A stretch of DNA of 64,000 bases from Acidimicrobiales bacterium (GTDB lineage: Bacteria > Actinomycetota > Acidimicrobiia > Acidimicrobiales > MedAcidi-G1). Of the stretch, positions 26,204 through 33,765 are shown piece after piece (positions within the stretch are counted from its first letter, which is position 1; every line of letters begins with the position of its first letter). The stretch spans positions 43,922 to 107,921 of the forward strand of contig JAERSW010000039.1 of NCBI GenBank assembly GCA_016845305.1. Direction: 5' to 3'. Position numbers and translations under genes: made by a program. The notes under the pieces were generated by a model that saw only the letters and a list, made by a program, of their open reading frames with translations, made no database searches and was not told where the DNA came from.

Positions 26204-27847
26204 CTACTGGGTCCACCAGTCCGGCAGGGGGCCATTCAGGTCGACGTGCTCGCCGATCGCGTCGACGACCTCCTGGCCGGACACGACACCGTTGACAGTG
26301 ATGCTCACCGGCGCGGCAGGATGGCCGGAACCGGGAGGCGGCGTCGACGGCATGATCCCCAACGACTCGTAGAAGGCATCGAGGTCGTCGCCGGACGAGA
26401 CCGACGGGATCGTGAAGTCGCTATACGAACCGGAAGGCGAAGCGGCCGGAGCGCCATCCCCAGAATCCGGCCCCGGAGGGCCATCCCCAGGAGCGGGGGC
26501 CGGAGGGCCATCCTCAGGAGCGGGGGGCGGCGACGCCGGATGCCCGGAACCCGGGGGCGCTCCGCCGGTGCCAGGCTCCTCGATGCCGAAGAACCCCCAC
26601 GGGTCCTCGATGATGCCGAACAGGCCGCCGCCCTCGACGATGGAGTCGTACATGGTCCCGGCGAGGTCGGGCCACTCGATGTCCTGGACGCCCTGCTCCA
26701 TTCCCTTCTTCAGCGCATCGACCAGCTCGGTGCCCAGGTGGGTGAAGTCCGCTGTGAGGAGAGGGCCTATAGCCCCGACGAGTTCCTCGCGAACGTCGGC
26801 GACGCGCTCCTCCGTGACTCCGTCCTTGAAGCCTCCGAAGAAGTTCAGAACCGCTCTTGCTGCGGTAGCGCCCCACAACTCTTTCTCGGCGAGTCCTTCC
26901 CAGGTGGATGGCCGGATGGCTTCCTCGACCGTCTCGGGGGTCATCTCTCCGGTGAACGCCGTGATGAAGCCTGCCTGAGATAGGCGGCCCGCGAGCCGTC
27001 CACCCTCCGCCCACGACGGATCCTCGAAGAAGTCGCGGACCGCAGGGACCACATCCTCGGACAGGCTCGTCACCAGGGTCGTGAAGACCGGCAGGAACGT
27101 CGCACCGATCTCGGTGGCCAACTCCTCCATCGAACCGGCGAGGAGCTTCTGCTGGTTCGTCGCCGAACCCGACGTGCGCTCGAAGTCGCCCATCTGCACG
27201 GCGGTCTGCTCGAGGATCACCTCGTACGCGGCGAGCGCCTTCGCCTGCGGCGTCAACGCCTCCTTCGTGTTCTTGATGATCCCCTTCTCGAGCGCCTTGG
27301 CCTTCAACGTGGCTGCGTCGAGGAGCACACCGAAGCGGCGGAGCGGTTCGGCTTCGCCTCGGAGACCGGACTGGATGGCCGTCAACGTCTCCTCGACGGA
27401 TGCGTTGTTGAACGACGACATGTCGCCGGCGAGACCCACGAGCGTGGTCGCCATGTCGGCGCTGTCGGCCTCGGTTATCCCCATCGCCTTGCCGAGGGTG
27501 CCGATCACGCCGGTGGCTTCCAGGGCGGCGTTGCGGGTCACGCCGAACGACCGCAGCGACGTCGACGCGAACTCCTCGACAGCGCGGGCGGAGTCGCCGA
27601 ACACGACCTCGTTCTTCGACAGGGACTCCTCGACGTCCGCCGCCTTGTCGATCATCGGCTTCAGTGCGACAGCTGCGCCGACGGCGACGGAGGCGAGGCC
27701 GGCGAAGCCGACTCCGGCCATGCGGGTGGCCTTCGTCAACTTGTCCGACATGAGCGCGGACCCCTTCGAGACGCGCTTGTACGCCTTCTCGAGGTTGTCG
27801 GTTCTGCCGACGAAGTTCGCAGTGAGGGTCCTGGTCGGTGATGCCAT
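26204..27847 (-). CDS. Tape measure protein
   Basis: 547 residues, the longest phage gene. N-terminal basic helix (RVSKGSALMSDKLTKATRMA), then a hydrophobic Ala/Val segment (GFAGLASVAVGAAVALKPM), long Ala-rich helices with tape-measure motifs (ALEATGVIGTLGKAMGI, SSFNNASVEETLTAIQSGLRG), then a Pro/Gly/Asp-rich repeat region (about 420-475) encoded by DNA repeats at 26440-26530. 547 residues predict a short tail of roughly 80 nm by the usual 1.5 A per residue rule. Confidence 0.88.
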   Translation of the reverse strand: MASPTRTLTANFVGRTDNLEKAYKRVSKGSALMSDKLTKATRMAGVGFAGLASVAVGAAVALKPMIDKAADVEESLSKNEVVFGDSARAVEEFASTSLRSFGVTRNAALEATGVIGTLGKAMGITEADSADMATTLVGLAGDMSSFNNASVEETLTAIQSGLRGEAEPLRRFGVLLDAATLKAKALEKGIIKNTKEALTPQAKALAAYEVILEQTAVQMGDFERTSGSATNQQKLLAGSMEELATEIGATFLPVFTTLVTSLSEDVVPAVRDFFEDPSWAEGGRLAGRLSQAGFITAFTGEMTPETVEEAIRPSTWEGLAEKELWGATAARAVLNFFGGFKDGVTEERVADVREELVGAIGPLLTADFTHLGTELVDALKKGMEQGVQDIEWPDLAGTMYDSIVEGGGLFGIIEDPWGFFGIEEPGTGGAPPGSGHPASPPPAPEDGPPAPAPGDGPPGPDSGDGAPAASPSGSYSDFTIPSVSSGDDLDAFYESLGIMPSTPPPGSGHPAAPVSITVNGVVSGQEVVDAIGEHVDLNGPLPDWWTQ

Positions 27848-28353
27848 CAGTCCCCCAACTTCTTCAACACGTCCTCGATCCGGCGCGTGTATTCCTTCTT
27901 GATGAACCCGTGCATCGCTCGGATCGTCGGGAACATGACGTAGCCGCGGTTCCGCTTGAGCGGGAACTGCATCGTCGTCTTCGTGCCCCGCCCGCCGAAC
28001 TCGGCACCGAAGAACACGTCGCCAGCCGCAGGCCGCTCACGGCGGCGGCGACCGGCTGGGGTGCGAGGCGACACCTTGGCCTTGGTTGCGCCGCCGGCGC
28101 GGACCTTGGGGACGTTGCCCTGGACGGCCTTGATGGACGGGACGATGGTCTCGTACTGGTCGGCGTTCCAGACGATGCGGGCACGGTGCCGCATCCGTTT
28201 CACGACCTGCTCGGCGATCTCCTTGTTGCCCTGCTTGATCGCCCGTCGCGTGTCCTTGTCGGCGCGGCGCAGTGCACGCTGGAACTCGTCGAAGCCGTAG
28301 AGCTGGACGGCGTCGGCGCTGGTCGTCTTCTTCAGCGTCGGACGCTTCGCCAT
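27847..28353 (-). CDS. HK97 gp10-like tail/connector protein
   Basis: 168 residues, basic. GFDEFQRALRRADKDTRRAIKQGNKEIAEQVVKRMRHRA gives the long N-terminal helix, and the later GRGTKTTMQFPLKRNRGYVMFPTIRA plus a C-terminal helix (HGFIKKEYTRRIEDVLKK) fits HK97-gp10/tail-completion proteins. Unusual place: gp10-type genes normally precede the major tail gene, whereas here it sits between the tail chaperones and the tape measure. A different role in tail assembly is therefore possible. Confidence 0.6.
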   Translation of the reverse strand: MAKRPTLKKTTSADAVQLYGFDEFQRALRRADKDTRRAIKQGNKEIAEQVVKRMRHRARIVWNADQYETIVPSIKAVQGNVPKVRAGGATKAKVSPRTPAGRRRRERPAAGDVFFGAEFGGRGTKTTMQFPLKRNRGYVMFPTIRAMHGFIKKEYTRRIEDVLKKLGD

Positions 28354-28354
28354 A

Positions 28355-28806
28355 TCATCGCCTCCTCCTCCTCGCCTTCTCCACTGCCTGCCTCTGTTCG
28401 TCCACCTGCCATTCCAGGACGCGCCGCATCGCGTCGAGGTCCTCGGCCGAGCATTCCTGCAGTTGCGCCGGGCTGATCCCTGTCCGTACCGACAATGCGG
28501 CGAGTTGAACGGTCAGGGAGTCCCAGCCAAAGGGGCCGGTTCGTCTCCGTCGGTCGCCTCGAGGTCGTCGAGGGCGTCGAGCCACTCGTCGAATGGCTTG
28601 ACAGCCGGCCCGTTGCCTGCCTGCGCCTCGGCGAGGGACGCCTGGTGGGCGAGCCACGCGAGGTGCTCGATGCGTCCCTCGGATAGCGCCCGGGCGATGC
28701 CGACGCCCCAGTGCCGTTCGAACGCGACGATCTGCTTCGGACCGGCGGTCACGGTGCGTTCCGCCCCATCGTGGACGATGCGGAACGCCATCTGCATGGT
28801 GCTCAT
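28355..28806 (-). CDS. Tail assembly chaperone, -1 frameshift product (gpGT-like)
   Basis: Same start as the 97-residue chaperone, but ribosomes slipping -1 at 28534-28528 continue with GWDSLTVQLAALSVRTGISP to the stop at 28355, giving about 150 residues. The extension holds a conserved chaperone T-domain look (LQECSAEDLDAMRRVLEWQ) and a basic tail RRRRR. The downstream frame has no convincing start of its own, which supports translation only by frameshift. Confidence 0.82.
28513..28806 (-). CDS. Tail assembly chaperone, zero-frame product (gpG-like)
   Basis: 97 residues: MSTMQMAFRIVHDGAERTVT, then a helical region with EHLAWLAHQASLA and an acidic end (DLEATDGDEPAPLAGTP). Placed between the major tail protein and tape measure, where lambda gpG-type chaperones are. 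Contains a C_CCT_TTG slippery heptamer five codons before its stop, which gives the longer product. Confidence 0.82.
   Translation of the reverse strand: MSTMQMAFRIVHDGAERTVTAGPKQIVAFERHWGVGIARALSEGRIEHLAWLAHQASLAEAQAGNGPAVKPFDEWLDALDDLEATDGDEPAPLAGTP
28528..28534 (-). other. Programmed -1 ribosomal slippery heptamer CCCTTTG
   Basis: In the zero frame the codons are GCC CCT TTG; the heptamer is X_XXY_YYZ with X=C, Y=T, Z=G. After slippage the next codon is GGC, and the -1 frame matches the chaperone extension exactly. Confidence 0.85.
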
Positions 28807-28825
28807 CGTGGCCCCCCGTCCCGGG

Positions 28826-29236
28826 TCAGCTGGTGGCGCGGGTGATGTCGCCGGTGACCGGCCACGAGACGGAGAACGACGACAGGGAGCCGACCTCGGC
28901 CGACACCGGCGTGTACGCGGTGACCAGGACGGTGCCGTTGTACGACGGGTTCGTGGCCGACGTGGCCGAGCTGGTCGGCTTGAACGTGAACGCCGTCGTC
29001 GTGCCGACGAGACCGTTGAGGGTCGCGTCGACCTCCGAGGAGGCGTAGTCCTGGTTGAACGTGATGTTCAGGGTCGCGTCGCCGAGGCCGGCGATGCGGG
29101 TGCGGGTCGAGTCGCCGAACGCGGTGGTGTCGACGTCGTCGAATGACCGCTCCAGCGTCGCGCTGGTGATGTGGTCGGACAGATCGACGCTGTTGATGGT
29201 GACGGTCGCGGATGCGCCGCCGATGAGCTCTGCCAT
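28826..29236 (-). CDS. Major tail (tube) protein
   Basis: 136 residues, all-b, Thr/Ser-rich: VTINSVDLSDHITSATLERS, DVDTTAFGDSTRTRIAGLGDATLNITF, then PSYNGTVLVTAYTPVSAEVGSLSSFSVSWPVTG. The TTAFGD and GSLSSFSVSW segments are what is expected of siphophage tube subunits. 136 residues is on the short side, in keeping with a minimal phage. Good GGAGGG-type site upstream overlaps the end of the preceding small gene. Confidence 0.82.
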   Translation of the reverse strand: MAELIGGASATVTINSVDLSDHITSATLERSFDDVDTTAFGDSTRTRIAGLGDATLNITFNQDYASSEVDATLNGLVGTTTAFTFKPTSSATSATNPSYNGTVLVTAYTPVSAEVGSLSSFSVSWPVTGDITRATS

Positions 29237-29240
29237 GTTG

Positions 29241-29399
29241 TCAGCCCTCCTGTGGGCGCTTGCCGGCGACCAGGTGGCCGCCGTCGATCAGCTGTTGCTC
29301 CTGCTCCGCCGACAGGGAGGCGGAGAAGGTCGTGCCCGGCTCGTGGCCGAGGACCGTGTGGTTCCCCACGACGGTGTATTCGTTCTTCTTGGTGGGCAT
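29241..29399 (-). CDS. Small phage protein of 52 residues
   Basis: MPTKKNEYTVVGNHTVLGHE then EPGTTFSASLSAEQEQQLIDGGHL. ATG shares one base with the preceding stop. Short proteins with the sequence pattern H(x)PG(x)F(x)L(x)EQ(x)LI(x)GGHL are frequent before the tail-tube gene in actinophages; I take it as a small SH3-like accessory, function unknown. Confidence 0.6.
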   Translation of the reverse strand: MPTKKNEYTVVGNHTVLGHEPGTTFSASLSAEQEQQLIDGGHLVAGKRPQEG

Positions 29400-29806
29400 C
29401 AGGCGAACACCTCCACGGTGTAGTCACATCCCAGGAACGGGGTGTCGTTGACGTCGACGAGGCCGTACGTGTCGGCCGAGACGACCTGGCAGGTCTTGCA
29501 GTTCCCGCCGAGGGTCAGGTCGCCGTCGATGAGGGCTCGGATCGACCCGGCACCGGACAGCAGGCCGTCCAGCAGCGTCTGGTTGGCTTCCTCGTCGAAG
29601 CGTTGCGCGAGGACGGTGATCTTGAAGACGAACCGTTCGAGGCCGTTGTTGAACGCGAGGTCGTAGTCGGCGACTGGGCTGCCTGGTTGCACGATCGCGC
29701 ACGGTGTGGACACGGTGTCGGGCACGGTGGCGGCGACCTGGATGAACGTGCTCGAGGTCGCCAGGCGAGTAGCGATGCCCGTGCGGATCGCCGAGTAGTC
29801 GGCCAT
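29399..29806 (-). CDS. Tail terminator / connector protein candidate
   Basis: 135 residues: DYSAIRTGIATRLATSSTFIQVAATVPDTV, then VVIL-type strands (FVFKITVLAQRFDEEANQTLL) and a C-terminus GCDYTVEVFA. The a+b pattern and position (after head-tail connector, before tail tube) match gpU-type tail terminators. Two Cys (NCKTC) form a CxxC pair of unknown meaning. Confidence 0.7.
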   Translation of the reverse strand: MADYSAIRTGIATRLATSSTFIQVAATVPDTVSTPCAIVQPGSPVADYDLAFNNGLERFVFKITVLAQRFDEEANQTLLDGLLSGAGSIRALIDGDLTLGGNCKTCQVVSADTYGLVDVNDTPFLGCDYTVEVFA

Positions 29807-29808
29807 CG

Positions 29809-30399
29809 TCAGGCGATGCCTGGTCGGCGGTAGTCCATCAGCAGGTGCGCGATGTCAGGGTCGGAGCGGGAGATGCGGACGGGTCCGAAGTCGCCGACGC
29901 CGATGACGCCCATCGGGCTGGCCTTCCGGCCGTACAGGCGGGACGCCATCATCAGCGTCGCCTGTTTGACGGGGTTCGGGACCGACGGCCATCCCCACCG
30001 GGCGGTGACCTCGACGCCGGCGAGGCCGTCGCCGTACACGGGGAATGTTTCGGAGCCGACGGCGCGGATCGTGTTCACGCCGCGGCCCTTGGCGAGGTCG
30101 TTGAGCGGTTCGAGCTGGTAGTCCGACGCGGTCCAGGTGGTGTCGTAGGTGCCGTCGCCGGACGTGTCGGTCTTGATGACCAGGTCGGTCGTCGACGAGA
30201 TGTCGTCGGTGACCGCCAGGTACGGCTGCGCCCGGTACGTGCGTGCCGTCGCGGAGCCGGCGGCGGTGAAGACGCGGCCGCACAGGTCGTCGATCGCCGT
30301 TTCGGCGGCGTCAATGGCGAGGTTCAGGTACGTGTCGTCGGTCGACCCGGTGATGCCGAGGGCGTCCTTCAGCTCGGTGAGCGACACGTAGTTGCCCAC
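29809..30399 (-). CDS. Head-tail connector (gp6-like)
   Basis: 196 residues. N-terminal YVSLTELKDALGITGSTDDTYLNLAIDAAETAIDDLCGR is the helical start of gp6/YqbG-type adaptors, followed by a b-rich middle and a C-terminal KQATLMMASRLYGRKASPMGV helix. It would sit below the portal ring. Three-nt gap from the small Lys-rich gene upstream. Confidence 0.82.
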   Translation of the reverse strand: MGNYVSLTELKDALGITGSTDDTYLNLAIDAAETAIDDLCGRVFTAAGSATARTYRAQPYLAVTDDISSTTDLVIKTDTSGDGTYDTTWTASDYQLEPLNDLAKGRGVNTIRAVGSETFPVYGDGLAGVEVTARWGWPSVPNPVKQATLMMASRLYGRKASPMGVIGVGDFGPVRISRSDPDIAHLLMDYRRPGIA

Positions 30400-30402
30400 C
30401 GG

Positions 30403-30519
30403 CTACTTCTTCTTCTTGGCGGGGGCCTTGGCGGGCGCGGGGACGTTGCGGCCGTCGGCGTCGGCCTGGGCGGCCTTCGTCTTGGCTTCGCGGCGCGCCT
30501 GGTCGTCGTTGTTCGCCAT
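30403..30519 (-). CDS. Tiny Lys-rich phage protein (38 aa)
   Basis: Too short for ordinary ORF calling: MANNDDQARREAKTKAAQA, then an Ala/Pro stretch and KKKK at the end. GGAG is 8-10 nt before the ATG (GGAGAACCCCTC). Small Lys/Ala-rich proteins directly after the capsid gene are frequent in actinophages, so the call rests on ribosome site, position and composition. Confidence 0.55.
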   Translation of the reverse strand: MANNDDQARREAKTKAAQADADGRNVPAPAKAPAKKKK

Positions 30520-30554
30520 GAGGGGTTCTCCTCGAGGTCGAGGGCGGGTGGGTC

Positions 30555-30597
30555 GCCCCCGCCGGCGGCGGTTGTGCGGTCCGCTGCCGGCGGGGGC
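30555..30597 (-). terminator. Hairpin after the capsid gene
   Basis: Fifteen-bp arms (GCCCCCGCCGGCGGC / GCTGCCGGCGGGGGC, one mismatch) around a 13-nt loop, 54 nt downstream of the capsid stop. Probably a partial terminator or RNA stabiliser that keeps capsid mRNA above tail mRNA levels. Confidence 0.6.
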
Positions 30598-30650
30598 TTG
30601 CCGTGGTTGCTACGCCGCCGGGGGGGCCGGTCGGCGTCGCCTGTACGGGC

Positions 30651-31994
30651 CTACAGGGTGTCGTTGAGGCCCGTGCCGCCGAGGACCGACACGGCGGTCG
30701 GGTACCGGCCGGCGGTGAAGCCGGAGTAGGCGTAGGTGACCATCTTGACGGTCAGGTTGCCGCCGGTGGTCTGCTCCATCCGCAGGAGCGCCGGGGAGCC
30801 GTTGCCCTGCTCCCACAGGAGCTGGTCGGCGCGGCGGATCGCCACGATCCGGTCCTCGTCGGTCCCGGCTCCGAGGTTCACCGGCATGTTGCCGTCCACG
30901 TAGCAGGGCACGCCGGCGATCTGGCCGACGGCCTCGACGCCGGCCGGGTCGCCGACGCCCATCGCGTTGGTCGGGCCGGACGCGGCGGGCAGCACCAGGG
31001 GCCTGTTGTTCCCGTCGAGCTGCGCCACGATCCACGACCAGCGCCTCGGGGCGAAGATCAGGGCGTCGCAGGGCAGCCCTCGGTTGGCGGCCACGTCGCC
31101 GATGGTGGCGATCAGCTTCGGCCACAGGCCAGCGATGGTCGCCGTGGCGGCCGTGTAGGTCTGCGAGCCGATGCCCGACGTGTTCAGGATGCCGAGGTGC
31201 TGGCCGGAGCTACCGGAGCCGTTGATGACCTGGGTGTCCAGGGTCGCGGCGTACGAGGCGGCCAGGTCGTTCATGACGAGGCTGTCGACGCCGGTGCCGC
31301 GCTCGACGGCCTGGCGGGACACGTCCTGCTGGCCGGCGATGGTGCGGACGTTGATCGTCAGCAGCGTGTCGTCCATGTCGGTCTCGTCGACCGCGGTGTT
31401 CTCGGTCGCCTGGACGGCGGTCGAGGACCCGGTGGTGACGCGGCTGATGTTGATGGTCATCCCGTCGTTGCCGAGGGGCAGCCGGTTGCACAGGTTGGCG
31501 GTGACCCGGCCGGCGCGGACCAGCTCGGCGGCCTGGTCGGTCAGGTACTGCGGGACGACGAGGCCGGCGAACGCTCCGGTGCCGACGTCGCGGTGCTCGA
31601 CCTCCATCTCGGCCGAGTGGCGCGCGATGCGGGCACCGGCGGTCGGGTCCTGCCTGTGCTGGGCCAGGTAGACGTCGCGGATGAACGAGTTGGGCGAGTG
31701 CGCGCTGTAGGTGAGCGGCTCGTCGCCGACTCGGACCTCGGTGGCCTTCTCGGCCGTCTCGACGGTCGGGGTGACCTCGGCGCGCAGCCGGGCGGCCTCG
31801 GCGTTGCGGAGCTGGATGTCGCGCAGCTCGCCGATGCGGGCGTCGAGGGACTCGGACCGCGTGTGCAGGTCCTTCAGGTTCGACTCCTCCGTGTCGGAGA
31901 GGTCGCGGGTCTCGTCGGCGGCGGCGTCGCAGATGGCCGACATGGCGTCGGCGATCTCGGCGCGTTCCTCGACGAGCTGGTCGAGCAGCTTCAT
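30651..31994 (-). CDS. Major capsid protein, HK97 fold
   Basis: 447 residues. N-terminal ~110 residues are a charged coiled-coil scaffold (d-domain: EERAEIADAMSAICDAA, LKDLHTRSESLDARIGELR) likely removed by the protease; the coat part begins near EVEHRDVGTGAFAGLVVPQ, with ISRVTTGSSTAVQATENTAV and DTLLTINVRTIAGQQDVSRQ as in HK97/actinophage coats. AAGGAG 6 nt before the ATG, stronger than neighbouring sites, and a repeat element upstream, consistent with high expression. Confidence 0.92.
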   Translation of the reverse strand: MKLLDQLVEERAEIADAMSAICDAAADETRDLSDTEESNLKDLHTRSESLDARIGELRDIQLRNAEAARLRAEVTPTVETAEKATEVRVGDEPLTYSAHSPNSFIRDVYLAQHRQDPTAGARIARHSAEMEVEHRDVGTGAFAGLVVPQYLTDQAAELVRAGRVTANLCNRLPLGNDGMTINISRVTTGSSTAVQATENTAVDETDMDDTLLTINVRTIAGQQDVSRQAVERGTGVDSLVMNDLAASYAATLDTQVINGSGSSGQHLGILNTSGIGSQTYTAATATIAGLWPKLIATIGDVAANRGLPCDALIFAPRRWSWIVAQLDGNNRPLVLPAASGPTNAMGVGDPAGVEAVGQIAGVPCYVDGNMPVNLGAGTDEDRIVAIRRADQLLWEQGNGSPALLRMEQTTGGNLTVKMVTYAYSGFTAGRYPTAVSVLGGTGLNDTL

Positions 31995-32082
31995 GCTCGT
32001 GCTCCTTCGGTTCGTGCGGGTTGGGTTGGGTCCTGGGTGTTCCCGGGTGCCGGCACGACCGGCGGCGCAGGAGCGGCGCAGT

Positions 32083-32121
32083 ACCAGAAGCGTGTCACCC
32101 GCTGGTGACGTCGTGGCGGAT
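32083..32121. repeat. 39-bp phage repeat, copy 1 (upstream of capsid)
   Basis: Identical at 33 of 39 positions to 36092-36130. Contains the dyad GTCACC-CGCT-GGTGAC. It lies between the protease stop and the capsid start, in the only sizeable gap of the head operon. Possible operator, promoter or RNA processing site. Confidence 0.65.
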
Positions 32122-32125
32122 TGGT

Positions 32126-32689
32126 TCAGACGGTGAGGATGCGGGCGCGCCACACGGCGAGACGCGGGCAGTCGTCCTCGTCGTCGGGGTCGTACTCGCG
32201 GACCGCGAGGACCTTCGCGTCGTTGTACGCGGGGACCTCGGAGATGAGGCCGACGTGGTGCAGCTTCACTTCCTGGCGTTCAACGAGGGGGCGGCCGTCG
32301 CCGGTCTTGGTGCGGTGGTCGCGGACCGGGACGAACCCGACGGAGAACGAGTGCATGACGCCGTCGCGGGCCAGCTGCAACGCTTCGTCGCCTCGGGCCG
32401 TCCTGGACACGAGGAACTCGGCGTACAGGCCGCCGCTGGTCTCCTCGAGGACGGTGGCGCGGCCGAGCGGCATGGCGTCGTGCCGGTGCGCTTCGAGGAG
32501 CGGAACCTTGTCGCCTCGTTCGGTGATCGACTTGGCGAACGCGCCCTGGGCGAACCGTTCGACGTAGTCGCCGGCGTCGAACTCGGACCCGAACGGGGCG
32601 GCGATCCCGCAGACCCTGCGGCCTTCGGCGGATTCGCGGACCTCGATCGACTCGGCGACCAGGTTGCGTTCGATGACGTTGTTGCTCAT
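32126..32689 (-). CDS. HK97-type prohead protease (U35)
   Basis: 187 residues. VCGIAAPFGSEFDAGDYVERFAQGAFAKSI is the N-terminal signature; LLEAHRHDAMPLGRATVLEE contains the catalytic His, and the Ser lies in HSFSVGFVP. It matures the capsid by removing the scaffold domain. Start overlaps the portal stop (ATGA). Confidence 0.92.
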   Translation of the reverse strand: MSNNVIERNLVAESIEVRESAEGRRVCGIAAPFGSEFDAGDYVERFAQGAFAKSITERGDKVPLLEAHRHDAMPLGRATVLEETSGGLYAEFLVSRTARGDEALQLARDGVMHSFSVGFVPVRDHRTKTGDGRPLVERQEVKLHHVGLISEVPAYNDAKVLAVREYDPDDEDDCPRLAVWRARILTV

Positions 32690-33765
32690 GCGGGTAGGCC
32701 CTCCTCTGCTCGGACCTCATCGACAGTCTTGAAGCCGGCAGCGATCGCGATCTGTGCGGCCTGGTAGCGGGTGAGTACGTCCGGCTGCAGGAACTCGGCG
32801 GTCGAGATCGACGCGGACTGGCCGCGCGGCAGCACCGACGACAGCGCGTACTCGAGGCGGCTCACCCAGGGGCGCAGTCCGAACCGGACGAACGCCCGCG
32901 AGTCCTCCGCCACCGTCGAATAGGTCAGCGAGTCGGACGAGGGTGCGCCGGCGAGGTGCGCGGGGACGCCGAAGATCGCGGCGAGCTGCGTCGCCGACCA
33001 CTTGCGGGCTTCGAGCAGCTCGAGGTCGGAGTTCGAGAGTTGGATCGGCTTGTACGCGAGGCCGCCGGACAGCACCGCCGGCGTGCGATCGCGGCCGCCG
33101 TGGCTGCGGACCCACGCCTTCTTGAGGTCGTCGGCGGCTTCGGGTGACAGTTCGGCGTCGGTGGTGATGACGCCGGACGGGATCGACCCCTCGGAGAAGA
33201 CGCGTTCGGTCCATTCGTGCTCGGCGATGGCGAGACCGAGGGCGTGCTTCTGCGCGTCGAGGACGCCGACGCCGACGACGTGCCCGGGCCGCATGAACCC
33301 GCGGAGGTGAAGCATCTCGAAGCGGGTGTACCGGTCGTCGCCGACCCGGTACGTGATCGTGCCGGTTGCCTGGTTGACGTCGACGCGTACCTGGTCGGGG
33401 TCGAGGACGACCATCTGGCGGGGATGCGCGAACCGGTCGAAGTCTCCGAGGAGCGCGTAGCCGTTGCCTCGCAGCAACGCCGAGGTGATGAGCGCCGAGT
33501 AGGTGTCGATCCGCTGCTCGGTCGGGTTGGGGTGCAGCAGGATCGGTGGCGTGTCGATCCGGTCGCCGTCACGGTACGCGTGGATCGACAGGGATCCGAT
33601 GGTCGACGCGATGAGGTCGACGCAGCGCCACACGGTGACGATGCCGAGGCTGGTGTCGTCGGTGACGGCGACGCCGGCCAGGTTCTGGTTCCAGATCGGC
33701 GGGTTCCACGGCGGGAACGGATCCGGATCACGGGTCTGGACGCGCTTCCTGGCGAATAGGGGCAT
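32686..33765 (-). CDS. Portal protein
   Basis: 359 residues. SPP1/HK97-family portal: VTVWRCVDLIASTIGSL, LLHPNPTEQRIDTYSALITS, LLRGNGYALL, the stem/wing helices, then SLTYSTVAEDSRAFVRFGLRPWVSRLEYALS and QAAQIAIAAGFKTVDEVRAEEGLP at the end. ATG shares one base with the terminase stop. Somewhat shorter than typical portals (about 400-450). Confidence 0.9.
   Translation of the reverse strand: MPLFARKRVQTRDPDPFPPWNPPIWNQNLAGVAVTDDTSLGIVTVWRCVDLIASTIGSLSIHAYRDGDRIDTPPILLHPNPTEQRIDTYSALITSALLRGNGYALLGDFDRFAHPRQMVVLDPDQVRVDVNQATGTITYRVGDDRYTRFEMLHLRGFMRPGHVVGVGVLDAQKHALGLAIAEHEWTERVFSEGSIPSGVITTDAELSPEAADDLKKAWVRSHGGRDRTPAVLSGGLAYKPIQLSNSDLELLEARKWSATQLAAIFGVPAHLAGAPSSDSLTYSTVAEDSRAFVRFGLRPWVSRLEYALSSVLPRGQSASISTAEFLQPDVLTRYQAAQIAIAAGFKTVDEVRAEEGLPA

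Noticed and set aside
26440..26530. GC-rich repeats in the tape-measure gene as a recombination site
   Set aside because: They keep the reading frame and encode a Pro/Gly/Asp linker; normal low-complexity coding DNA.
28355..28657. Independent gene start for the second chaperone frame
   Set aside because: The upstream part of that frame is Arg/Pro-rich out-of-frame sequence; the slippery heptamer explains its translation.
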